64,000 nucleotides of DNA from JALZKA01 sp963717635 (GTDB lineage Bacteria > Actinomycetota > Thermoleophilia > Solirubrobacterales > 70-9): positions 1,984,001 to 2,048,000 of the forward strand of contig OY970347.1 in assembly GCA_963717635.1 (NCBI GenBank), written 5' to 3'. The notes beneath the pieces are model-generated. The model was given only the letters and a program-made list of their open reading frames with translations, was not told the DNA's origin and did not search any database. Within the stretch, counting starts at the first letter, position 1, and every line of letters starts with the position of its first letter. The position numbers and the translations under genes were made by a program. Below are positions 16,237 to 23,083 of this stretch, one piece after another.

Positions 16237-17060
16237 GGCCGTACGTTTGTACCAGCCCTGGCGCTCTCGTGAGCCGGTCCGAGGCAGAACTCGCGGACGG
16301 CCCGGTTGAACTCGACGGGCCGTTCAAGATTCGACATGTGCCCGGCGCCAGGGATCACGACCAGCTCGGCTTCTGGGATCGCCTCGTGGAACTGTCGCGC
16401 GACCGGATCGACCGGCGAGCGCACGTCCTCTTCGCCCCAGACGAGCAACGTCGGCACCGCGATTCGAGGAAGCAGGTCGCGCTGGTCGCAGGCCGCGATC
16501 GCCAGAATCTCCTGCCGTAGCGAGTCGGGGCGGGTGTCGGCCATGATCCGCTCCAGCTCGGCCACCACCTCGGGTGGCGGCTCGGATGCGAACAGGCCCG
16601 GGAGGACCGGCACGAACTCCTCCGGCGGCGCCTCGAGACTCGCCATCACGCCGGCGACGCGCGCCTCGACCTCCTCCGGGGGCAACGAGCCCTTCCACCC
16701 CGCGTAGGTGTCACAGAGGATCAGGGTCCCGACGACGCGCGGATGCCGCCGGTAGAGCTCGAGCGCCAAGATGCCGCCCCAGGAGAGCCCGCCGACGTGT
16801 GCCGGCGCCAGCTCGAGCGCCTCGATGAAGCCCGCCAGGGCGTCGGCGAAGTCCCCCAGCCCGAAGTCTGGCGGCAATTCCGATGATTTACCCGACCCCG
16901 GCTCGTCCCAGGCGACAACCGTCAACTCGTCCGCCAGGCCCTCGAGCTGCGGGCGCCATTCGCGACTGTCGGACGCGCCGCCGTGAGCGAATACGAGTGG
17001 CGGGCCCGCGCCCGCGCGCCGGTACGCGATCTCGAGCCCATTGACCTCGACCGCCGGCAT
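16233..17060 (-). CDS. Alpha/beta-fold hydrolase
   Basis: This 275-residue hydrolase has a complete triad pattern: Ser in GLSWGG, Asp in WGEEDVRSPVD and His in PGAGHMSNLERP. The oxyanion HG motif is FAHGGASDSREW. It is cytosolic and typical of esterases or C-C hydrolases. The ATG at 17060 is chosen because longer in-frame sequence is Arg-rich and antisense-like, and because TACGGT ends 6 bases upstream. It is co-translated with the secreted S15-type gene through a TTGA overlap. Confidence 0.88.
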   Translation of the reverse strand: MPAVEVNGLEIAYRRAGAGPPLVFAHGGASDSREWRPQLEGLADELTVVAWDEPGSGKSSELPPDFGLGDFADALAGFIEALELAPAHVGGLSWGGILALELYRRHPRVVGTLILCDTYAGWKGSLPPEEVEARVAGVMASLEAPPEEFVPVLPGLFASEPPPEVVAELERIMADTRPDSLRQEILAIAACDQRDLLPRIAVPTLLVWGEEDVRSPVDPVARQFHEAIPEAELVVIPGAGHMSNLERPVEFNRAVREFCLGPAHESARAGTNVRP

Positions 17061-17066
17061 GCGGCC

Positions 17067-17072
17067 ACCGTA
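17067..17072 (-). promoter_or_regulatory. Leaderless -10 (TACGGT) of the hydrolase gene
   Basis: TACGGT on the minus strand ends 6 bases before the ATG at 17060. Confidence 0.4.
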
Positions 17073-17085
17073 TCGTCGCCGAGGC

Positions 17086-17817
17086 CTACGCCGCGCGCGC
17101 GATGAACACCCGGTGGCCCGGCGCGAACGCTCCGCCGCCGCCGGCGTAGCCGCGTCGGACCTGGACGCGGAAGTGCGCCTCGCGCAGCATCTTGTCGATC
17201 TCGCGCGCCGACCACAGGCGCAGGCGGTGGACCTCCTCGGTGCGGCGGTAGGTGGCGCCGCCACCGATCCGGCGGAAGGTGGTGATGCGCCGCTGCAGGG
17301 TCGGGCCGGACTCGGTGGCCGTGTAGAGGATCGCCCAGTCGTCGCCGACCCGGAAGGCCGAGTCCTCGCCGCCCGGCACCCGGCCCGGGATCGCGAGGTC
17401 GAAGATGAACATGCCGTTGGGGCGAAGCGCGGTGCGCACCCGGCCGAACAGGTCCTCGAGCTCGTTCTTGGTGCCCCGGGCCGAGCCGACGTAGCCCAGG
17501 ACCTCGCCGATCGCGAGCACCGCGTCGCACTGGGGGAACTGCGCCTCGGCCCAGGAGCCGACGCGGAAGTGCGCCGCGGGCGCGTTCGCGCGCGCCAGCT
17601 CGACCATCGCCCGCGAGGCGTCGATCCCGAGCACCCGGTGCCCGGCCTCGGTCAGCGCCTGCGCGGTCGCGCCCGAGCCCGAGCCCAGCTCGACCACGTG
17701 GCCCCGCTCGATGCCGCGGTCGGCGAGCATCTTCACCACGACCGGGGTCGCCTGCTCGGCGAGCTGCAGGAAGCCCGCGTCGTGCACGTAGGACAGATCC
17801 TTGCCGTAGTCAGCCAC
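17086..17817 (-). CDS. Class I SAM-dependent methyltransferase
   Basis: This 243-residue methyltransferase has motif I VVELGSGSGATAQ, the acidic end of strand 2 in VLGIDASRAM and motif IV DAVLAIGEVLGYV. The C-terminal half carries an antiparallel region with TTFRRIGGGATYRRTEEVHRLRLWS, typical of small-molecule methyltransferases. The GTG start at 17817 has GGGAAGGGA 5 bases upstream, and the gene lies 14 bases after the Ca2+ antiporter stop, so it shares that transcript. The substrate is unknown. Confidence 0.85.
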   Translation of the reverse strand: MADYGKDLSYVHDAGFLQLAEQATPVVVKMLADRGIERGHVVELGSGSGATAQALTEAGHRVLGIDASRAMVELARANAPAAHFRVGSWAEAQFPQCDAVLAIGEVLGYVGSARGTKNELEDLFGRVRTALRPNGMFIFDLAIPGRVPGGEDSAFRVGDDWAILYTATESGPTLQRRITTFRRIGGGATYRRTEEVHRLRLWSAREIDKMLREAHFRVQVRRGYAGGGGAFAPGHRVFIARAA

Positions 17818-17831
17818 CCGGATCCCTTCCC

Positions 17832-18833
17832 TCAGGACACCGAGACGTAGACAAGGAACGCCGCGAACAGGGCCGACCAGGCCACGATCGCCGGCCAGCG
17901 GAAGCGCCCGATCCGGTGCAGGGCGACGTAGGCGAGCACGCCGCCGGCGAGGCCGAGGCAGCCGGAGACGACCGCGAAGCGGTCGAGGTCCCAGTCGGTC
18001 AGCGCCAGGCCGAAGGCGATCGGGATCGTCGACTGGAAGACCATCGCGCCGGTGATGTTGCCGAGCGCCAGCGAGTCCTTGCCCTCGCGCACCCAGAAGA
18101 AGCTGTTCGCCTTCTCGGGCAGCTCGGTCGCGAGCGGCGCCAGGATCAGCGACAGCACCAGCGGGTCGATCCCGGCGTCGTCGGCGACGTGCAGAAGCTG
18201 CTCGACGAACAGGTGGGCGCCGCCGACGATCGCCCCCAGCCCGAGCACGAACTGGAGGACCACCAGGCTGCCCTGGGGATCGTCGCGATGCGGGGTGCGG
18301 TCGAGGATCAGCGGCCCGATGTCCTCGGCGTCCTGCACGTCGCCCCCGCCCAGCAGCGTGCGCCGCACGTAGTAGGCGTAGGCGACCACGAACAGCACGA
18401 TCAGCGGGATCTGGAGCCCGTCGGGCAGGTCGGCGGCGCCGACCGCGACGCCCAGCGCGAAGAACAGCAGGAAGAAGACGAGATCGCGCTCGAGCGTCGG
18501 CTTGTGCGCGCGCAGCTCGGTGCCCTGCTCGCGGCGGTTTCGGTAGATCAGCGCCGAGGTGCCGACCAGCGCCATCGCGATCGTCGCCAGGAGGAAGGGG
18601 GCGCCGATTATCGCCCCGATCGCGACGTCCTCCGACCCCTCGGCGCCGCCGATGATCGCGACGATCGGGATCAGCGTCTCCGGCATCGCCGTGCCGACCG
18701 CGGCCAGCAGGCTGCCGACCGCGCCCTGGCCCATCGCGAGCTTGTGGCCCGCCCACTCGACCGCGTTGGTGAAGACCAGCGCGCCGACCAGGATCACGGC
18801 GAAGCTGAACAGCAGCAGGAGAACGGCGCCCAT
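17832..18833 (-). CDS. CaCA-family Na+/Ca2+ antiporter
   Basis: This 333-residue membrane protein has about ten hydrophobic segments and the two alpha-repeats that define the family. GTAMPETLIPIVAIIGG with downstream AIGAIIGAPF is repeat 1, and LATELPEKANSFFWVREG with LALGNITGAMVF is repeat 2. It resembles YrbG-type exchangers. It exports Ca2+ or a similar cation against Na+ or H+. A TAGGTT hexamer 6 bases before the ATG suggests its own leaderless transcript, though a Cax gene lies just upstream on the same strand. Confidence 0.9.
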   Translation of the reverse strand: MGAVLLLLFSFAVILVGALVFTNAVEWAGHKLAMGQGAVGSLLAAVGTAMPETLIPIVAIIGGAEGSEDVAIGAIIGAPFLLATIAMALVGTSALIYRNRREQGTELRAHKPTLERDLVFFLLFFALGVAVGAADLPDGLQIPLIVLFVVAYAYYVRRTLLGGGDVQDAEDIGPLILDRTPHRDDPQGSLVVLQFVLGLGAIVGGAHLFVEQLLHVADDAGIDPLVLSLILAPLATELPEKANSFFWVREGKDSLALGNITGAMVFQSTIPIAFGLALTDWDLDRFAVVSGCLGLAGGVLAYVALHRIGRFRWPAIVAWSALFAAFLVYVSVS

Positions 18834-18839
18834 CGAGTG

Positions 18840-18845
18840 AACCTA
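18840..18845 (-). promoter_or_regulatory. Leaderless -10 (TAGGTT) of the antiporter gene
   Basis: TAGGTT on the minus strand ends 6 bases before the ATG at 18833. Confidence 0.5.
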
Positions 18846-18865
18846 CTTACCCCGCGGACGGCGCT

Positions 18866-19975
18866 CTAGGCGTAGAAGAACGCGAGCGCGAGCACGACAT
18901 ACACGGCCAGCAGCTGCACGCCCTCGAACCAGTTCGATTCGCCGTCCTGGGTCACGTAGCTGGCAATCAGGACCGCGATCAGCACGCCACCCAGCTCGAA
19001 CCCGTTGAAGACCAGCGGCATCGGGTTCGGCCCCAGCACGAACGAGAGCAGGACCAGGATCGGGACCACGAACAGCGCGATCTGGGCCGCCGAGCCGATC
19101 GCGATGTTGACCGCCAGGTCCATCTTGTCCTTCTTCGCGACCAGCACCGCGACCCAGTGCTCGGCGGCATTGCCGACCACGGCGACGATGATGATCCCGA
19201 CGAAGAACTCGGAGATCCCGATCGACTCCGACGCCTCGGTGATCGAGCCGACGAGGATCTCGGAGACCAGCCCGACCGCGGCGCCGGCGATCGCCAGCAT
19301 CGCGATCGAACGCTTGACCGACCAGCCGAACCCGACGTGCTCCTCCTGCTCGGCATAGGGCGGGTTGTAGATGTCCTTGTGCGTGCGCAGCGAGAACAGC
19401 AGGCCCGCCACGTAGGTCAGGCCGAGCACGATCGCGACCCCGATCGACAGCTCCTCCAGGTCAGACCCGAAGTTGACGATCTCGTCGTCGACGCTGGGTA
19501 GGCCGCCGCCCGCGACGAGCGCGTAGACCGCGGGCATGATCATCGCGGCGACCGCCAAGAACAGCATCGTCGCCGTCGCCGTCGCAGCTGTCTGGTTGAA
19601 GCGCTGGCTCTTGCGGCCGATGCCGCCGACGAACATCGAGAGCCCGAGGACCAGCAGCAGGTTGCCGAGGATCGAGCCGATGATCGACGCCTTCACGACC
19701 TCCTGCAGGCCCTCGGCCAGCAGGAAGATCGCGATGATCAGCTCGGCGGCGTTGCCGAACGTGACGTTCAGGAAGCCGCCGATCCCGGGCCCTGACCGGG
19801 CAGCCAGCTCCTCGGTGGCCAGGCCCATAAGAGCCGCCGTCGGGATGATCCCAAGCGCGGCCGTGATGAAGATGATCGTCGGTGAGGCGTGTGCCAGCTC
19901 GAGGATCACCGCGAGCGCGATGAACGGCGTCAGCAGGTACGGCCAGCCCTGCGCCGAGAAGAGGAAGCGGCCCAT
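18866..19975 (-). CDS. cax: Ca2+/H+ antiporter, CaxA type
   Basis: This 369-residue Cax protein has eleven or so membrane segments and both signature repeats: GFLNVTFGNAAELIIAIF in the first half and VGNAAEHWVAVLVAKKDKMD in the second. An acidic loop, DDEIVNFGSDLEELS, separates the halves. It uses the proton gradient to expel Ca2+. It is 32 bases upstream of a different-family Ca2+ exchanger on the same strand, so both may serve Ca2+ homeostasis with different energetics. TAGGCT precedes the ATG by 7 bases. Confidence 0.94.
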   Translation of the reverse strand: MGRFLFSAQGWPYLLTPFIALAVILELAHASPTIIFITAALGIIPTAALMGLATEELAARSGPGIGGFLNVTFGNAAELIIAIFLLAEGLQEVVKASIIGSILGNLLLVLGLSMFVGGIGRKSQRFNQTAATATATMLFLAVAAMIMPAVYALVAGGGLPSVDDEIVNFGSDLEELSIGVAIVLGLTYVAGLLFSLRTHKDIYNPPYAEQEEHVGFGWSVKRSIAMLAIAGAAVGLVSEILVGSITEASESIGISEFFVGIIIVAVVGNAAEHWVAVLVAKKDKMDLAVNIAIGSAAQIALFVVPILVLLSFVLGPNPMPLVFNGFELGGVLIAVLIASYVTQDGESNWFEGVQLLAVYVVLALAFFYA

Positions 19976-19982
19976 CGCGCGC

Positions 19983-19988
19983 AGCCTA
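19983..19988 (-). promoter_or_regulatory. Leaderless -10 (TAGGCT) of cax
   Basis: TAGGCT on the minus strand ends 7 bases before the ATG at 19975. Confidence 0.5.
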
Positions 19989-20006
19989 TTTGTCGGTGTC
20001 AGGCGA

Positions 20007-21068
20007 TTACTGGTTCAGGCACTCGACGATCGCGTCCGAGTCCTTGGCGTTCGCCACGCAGTCCTGAACGGCCGGGTCGGCCGCCGCGCCACCCGGCGTG
20101 CCGATGCCGCCACCGGCCGCGCCGGCTCCCAGGCCGCTGCCGAGGGCGCCGAGGCCGCCGGCGCTCGAGAGCCCCTCGAGGATCTGCGACTCGCTGGTGC
20201 CGAGCTGACCCAGCAGCTCGTCGAGCGGCTGCGTGTCGGTCGGAGCCTCGATCGTCTGCTCAGAGTTCGGGTCTGAGATCCCGAACGAGAGCGTGAAGTC
20301 GAGCCCCTCGACGCCGCTCGCCGCGAGCGCCTCAACCTCGTCGGCCGCGAAGTTGATGTCGATCTGGCGGAAGCTCTTGTCCGCCTCGGCGACGAAGACG
20401 TCGATCGTGCTGGTGAAGCCCTCGAGCTGCGACGTGTCGAACGGCACGCCGGAGGCAGCCGCGCTGTCGTCCGCGATCGACGCGAAGTCGAGGTCGCCGG
20501 CGACGTGGACGGTCTCCTCGCCGTTGATCTCCTCGGTGCCCTCGTTGGTGAGGTTGTCGAGCGAGTCGATCAGCGCGTCGGCCGACTCCGGGTCCTGCGT
20601 CGTCTCGCCGGCGCTCTGCGCGACCGCGAGCAGCGGGCTGATCTCGGAGAACAGCTCCTTGCTGGCCGAATAGGTCGTGTCCTGGTAGGTCACGAAGAGG
20701 CTGTCGTCCGCGATCCCGAAGCCGCCGGTGAAGTCGAATGAGATCTGGCCGCCGGGCAGGCCGGGGATCCCCTCGGCGCTGACGTTGGCGTCGGCGTCGA
20801 GCTGGAGCTCGAGCTGCTCGCCCTCGGCGGCGTTGAAGGGGCCGCCGATCTCGGCGCTCACGGATCCGCTCGTGGTGCCCTCCAGCGTGCCGTCGATGCC
20901 GATGTTGACGACGCCGCTGTCGTACTGGGTGTCCTGGCCGAGGGCCTCGTTGAGGAGCTCGGCCGGATCCTCGTCGCTGCCGCCGTCGTCGCCGCCGCAG
21001 CCGGCGATCAGGCCGGCGCCGGCCAATGCGAGGGTGCAGACGGCGAGCAGATTTCGGGTGCGGTTCAA
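20007..21068 (-). CDS. LppX/LprG-like lipoprotein
   Basis: This 353-residue exported lipoprotein has a signal peptide ending in the lipobox LIAGCGG, followed by an acidic linker. The mature part has alternating beta segments and a GFTSTIDVFVAEADKSFRQIDINF stretch reminiscent of the LppX/LprG lipid-binding fold. A Gly-rich segment near 320 and a short Cys-containing tail (VQDCVANAK, VECLNQ) end it. The start is probably a TTG at 21068 with AAAGGGAT upstream, because the frame further upstream is Arg-rich. A lipid-carrier or surface role is inferred and not proven. Confidence 0.75.
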   Translation of the reverse strand: MNRTRNLLAVCTLALAGAGLIAGCGGDDGGSDEDPAELLNEALGQDTQYDSGVVNIGIDGTLEGTTSGSVSAEIGGPFNAAEGEQLELQLDADANVSAEGIPGLPGGQISFDFTGGFGIADDSLFVTYQDTTYSASKELFSEISPLLAVAQSAGETTQDPESADALIDSLDNLTNEGTEEINGEETVHVAGDLDFASIADDSAAASGVPFDTSQLEGFTSTIDVFVAEADKSFRQIDINFAADEVEALAASGVEGLDFTLSFGISDPNSEQTIEAPTDTQPLDELLGQLGTSESQILEGLSSAGGLGALGSGLGAGAAGGGIGTPGGAAADPAVQDCVANAKDSDAIVECLNQ

Positions 21069-21134
21069 GTGGTGATCCCTTTCGGACTGGGTAATTCGGT
21101 GGGCGGCGCAGGGTAGCGAACGGCGGGACGGCGC

Positions 21135-21140
21135 TAGGCT
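21135..21140 (+). promoter_or_regulatory. -10-like TAGGCT upstream of the ArsA-type gene
   Basis: TAGGCT ends 11 bases before the proposed TTG at 21152. It is the same hexamer as at other starts in the window but with a short leader. Confidence 0.35.
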
Positions 21141-21151
21141 CGTCGGCCCCC

Positions 21152-22387
21152 TTGACCGCTCCCCGCACGATCCTCTACACGGGCAAAGGCGGCGTCGGCA
21201 AGACCTCGGTCGCGGCCGCCACCGCCCGCCTCTGCGCCGCTCGCGGTCTGCGCACGGTCGTGCTTTCGACCGACCCGGCTCACAGCCTCTCCGACTCGTT
21301 GGAGGCGCCGCTCGGGCCGGACCCCACTCCGGTCGGCGAGCGCCTCTGGGCCCAGGAGGTACAGGCACAGCGCGAGATGGAGGCCAACTGGGGGCAGGTC
21401 CAGAGCTGGCTGATGGAGCTGCTCGCCGACCGCGGGGTGATGGACATCGCCGCCGAGGAGCTGACGGTGCCGCCCGGCATGGACGAGCTGTTCAGCCTGC
21501 TGCAGATCAAGAGCCACCACGAATCGGGCGACTACGACGTCGTGATCGTGGACTGCGCGCCGACCGGCGAGACCCTGCGGCTGCTCTCGTTCCCCGAGAT
21601 CGCGCAGTGGTGGCTGGAGAAGGTCTTCCCGTTCGAGCGCAAGATGGTCGCCGCCGCGCGCCCGCTCGCCAAGACCTTCCTGGACGTCGACCTTCCCAGC
21701 CAGGACGTGTTCGGCGAGGTCAACCGCCTGGTCGGAAACCTGGTGACGATGAACGAGATCCTCCGCGACCGCGAGCGTGCCTCGATCCGGCTGGTGATGA
21801 ACGCGGACCGCATGGTCGTGAACGAGGCGCAGCGCACCTTCACCTACCTGAACCTCTACGGGTATCTGACCGACGCGGTCGTGGTCAACCGCCTGTTCCC
21901 GGACGAGGTCGGCTCCGGCTACTTCGGCGAATGGCGCCGCACGCAGGGCAAGCGCCTCACCGAGATCGAGCAGGGCTTCGCGCCGGTCCCGGTGTTGAAG
22001 GCCCGCTACTTCGAGGAGGAGGTCGTCGGCTCAGAGATGCTCGACCGCCTCGGCGCCGAGTTGTTCAGCGAGCTCGAGCCGGCCGCGCTGCTCCACTCCG
22101 AGCTGGCGCAGGAGATCGAGCAGGATGCCGACGGCGTCACGACGATGCGGATCCGGGTCCCGTTCGCCGAGCGCTCGCAGATCTCGCTCAAGCAGGTGGG
22201 CTCGGAGCTGATCGTCTCGGCCGGACGCGAGAAGCGGACTATCATCCTCCCGCCCGCCCTCGCCCGCCGCAGCCCGTCCGGGGCGAAGCTCGAGGACGGC
22301 TCGCTCGAGGTGAGCTTCAGAGCTGATGACCGACCGCGAACCACAGAACCCGGGCGGTCCGAACCCCGCTCAGCCGAGCCCGTCTGA
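21152..22387 (+). CDS. ArsA/GET3-family anion-transporting ATPase
   Basis: This 411-residue ATPase has the deviant Walker A GKGGVGKTS near residue 13, the switch STDPAHSLSD, and VIVDCAPTGETLRLL as Walker B and A-loop. A C-terminal small alpha-crystallin-like domain (about 325-390) is seen in many actinobacterial members. No arsB or arsR lies nearby, so arsenite export is unlikely and a tail-anchored or lipid-related role is possible. The start is a TTG, as no ATG or GTG fits. The following small gene overlaps its 3' end by 62 bases in another frame. Confidence 0.88.
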   Translation: MTAPRTILYTGKGGVGKTSVAAATARLCAARGLRTVVLSTDPAHSLSDSLEAPLGPDPTPVGERLWAQEVQAQREMEANWGQVQSWLMELLADRGVMDIAAEELTVPPGMDELFSLLQIKSHHESGDYDVVIVDCAPTGETLRLLSFPEIAQWWLEKVFPFERKMVAAARPLAKTFLDVDLPSQDVFGEVNRLVGNLVTMNEILRDRERASIRLVMNADRMVVNEAQRTFTYLNLYGYLTDAVVVNRLFPDEVGSGYFGEWRRTQGKRLTEIEQGFAPVPVLKARYFEEEVVGSEMLDRLGAELFSELEPAALLHSELAQEIEQDADGVTTMRIRVPFAERSQISLKQVGSELIVSAGREKRTIILPPALARRSPSGAKLEDGSLEVSFRADDRPRTTEPGRSEPRSAEPV

Positions 22388-22631
22388 GGCGCTCCGCGAC
22401 CTGCTCGAGTCGCACGGCGACGGCAGTCTGCGCTGCGTCGACCTGTGCCCGATCTGCCGCGCAGCCGACGTCCTGCGCGCGACCGCTCCCGACGACATCA
22501 AGGATCAGTGGCAGGCGGTCCAGCGCGAGGCGCTGTTGACGATGAAGGCGGCGATCGACCGCTACGTCGAGCGGATCGAAGACGAGCCGGCCGAGCGGGG
22601 CCCGCGGGTGCAGGACATCCCGATCGACTAG
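22326..22631 (+). CDS. Small CPIC-motif protein of unknown function
   Basis: This 101-residue soluble protein has a Pro-rich N-terminus, a single CVDLCPICRAADVLRA element that could bind a metal, and a predicted amphipathic helix (DQWQAVQREALLTMKAAIDRYVERIED). Its ATG lies within the ArsA-type gene, so translation is probably coupled and the two may act together. Its TAG shares the CTAG tetranucleotide with the stop of the convergent gene. I do not recognise a named family. Confidence 0.72.
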   Translation: MTDREPQNPGGPNPAQPSPSEALRDLLESHGDGSLRCVDLCPICRAADVLRATAPDDIKDQWQAVQREALLTMKAAIDRYVERIEDEPAERGPRVQDIPID

Positions 22632-23026
22632 CGCTCGCTCAGCCCGGCGGCTTCGAGGGCTTCCGCGCGGGTGTCGCGCTGACGGAATCCGATGATCATC
22701 CGATCCCGGAGGTCATAGACGCCGTAGAAGTCTTGCTGGACCTCGGCACCGCTGGTTTGCCCGCGACCGCGCCACCGCATGGCGATGAAAACCGAGTCGC
22801 CCGCGTCCGCTGCTTCGAGCAACTCCACGGTCGGAGCGTCCCACGGCCCCAACCAGTTGCGAAAGAACTGTTGGACACCCGCGTGGCCTCTATATATCCC
22901 GGCGACACCGGCCAGGCTGACCGCCGAGGCGTCCCAGACCACGTCCTCGGCGATGATCTCCCTCCAGGCATCCGTTCCCCAGCGGTCAAAAAGCCGCTTC
23001 ACGATCTCCACGTTCTCCTCCGACAT
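22628..23026 (-). CDS. SnoaL/NTF2-like protein
   Basis: This 132-residue protein is a single NTF2-like cone fold. It starts SEENVEIVKRLFDRW, then has DAWREIIAEDVVWDASA, a YRGHAGVQQFFRNWLGPWDA helix and paired C-terminal strands (VFIAMRWRGRG, VYDLRDRMIIGFRQ). Many such proteins are isomerases, cyclases or orphan binding proteins. The ATG at 23026 is selected because the frame further upstream runs antisense through the cyclase gene. The divergent cyclase gene and its CRP-type site begin within 60 bases. Confidence 0.85.
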   Translation of the reverse strand: MSEENVEIVKRLFDRWGTDAWREIIAEDVVWDASAVSLAGVAGIYRGHAGVQQFFRNWLGPWDAPTVELLEAADAGDSVFIAMRWRGRGQTSGAEVQQDFYGVYDLRDRMIIGFRQRDTRAEALEAAGLSER

Positions 23027-23058
23027 CGCGCTCAGTATCTCGCAGGGACGCGACCATC

Positions 23059-23074
23059 TGTGACGTAGCTCACA
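23059..23074. promoter_or_regulatory. CRP-type site, perfect consensus palindrome
   Basis: TGTGA-CGTAGC-TCACA matches the CRP/cAMP-receptor consensus at all ten fixed positions. It lies between the NTF2-like and adenylate cyclase genes. Its centre is 41.5 bases upstream of the in-frame GTG at 23108, the spacing of a class II CRP-activated promoter if that GTG is also the transcript start. Confidence 0.7.
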
Positions 23075-23083
23075 CGACGGGTT

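Noticed and set aside
21152..22387. Arsenite export ATPase
   Set aside because: The family match is clear, but there is no arsB, arsR or arsC nearby and the C-terminal crystallin-like domain fits the non-arsenite actinobacterial group better.
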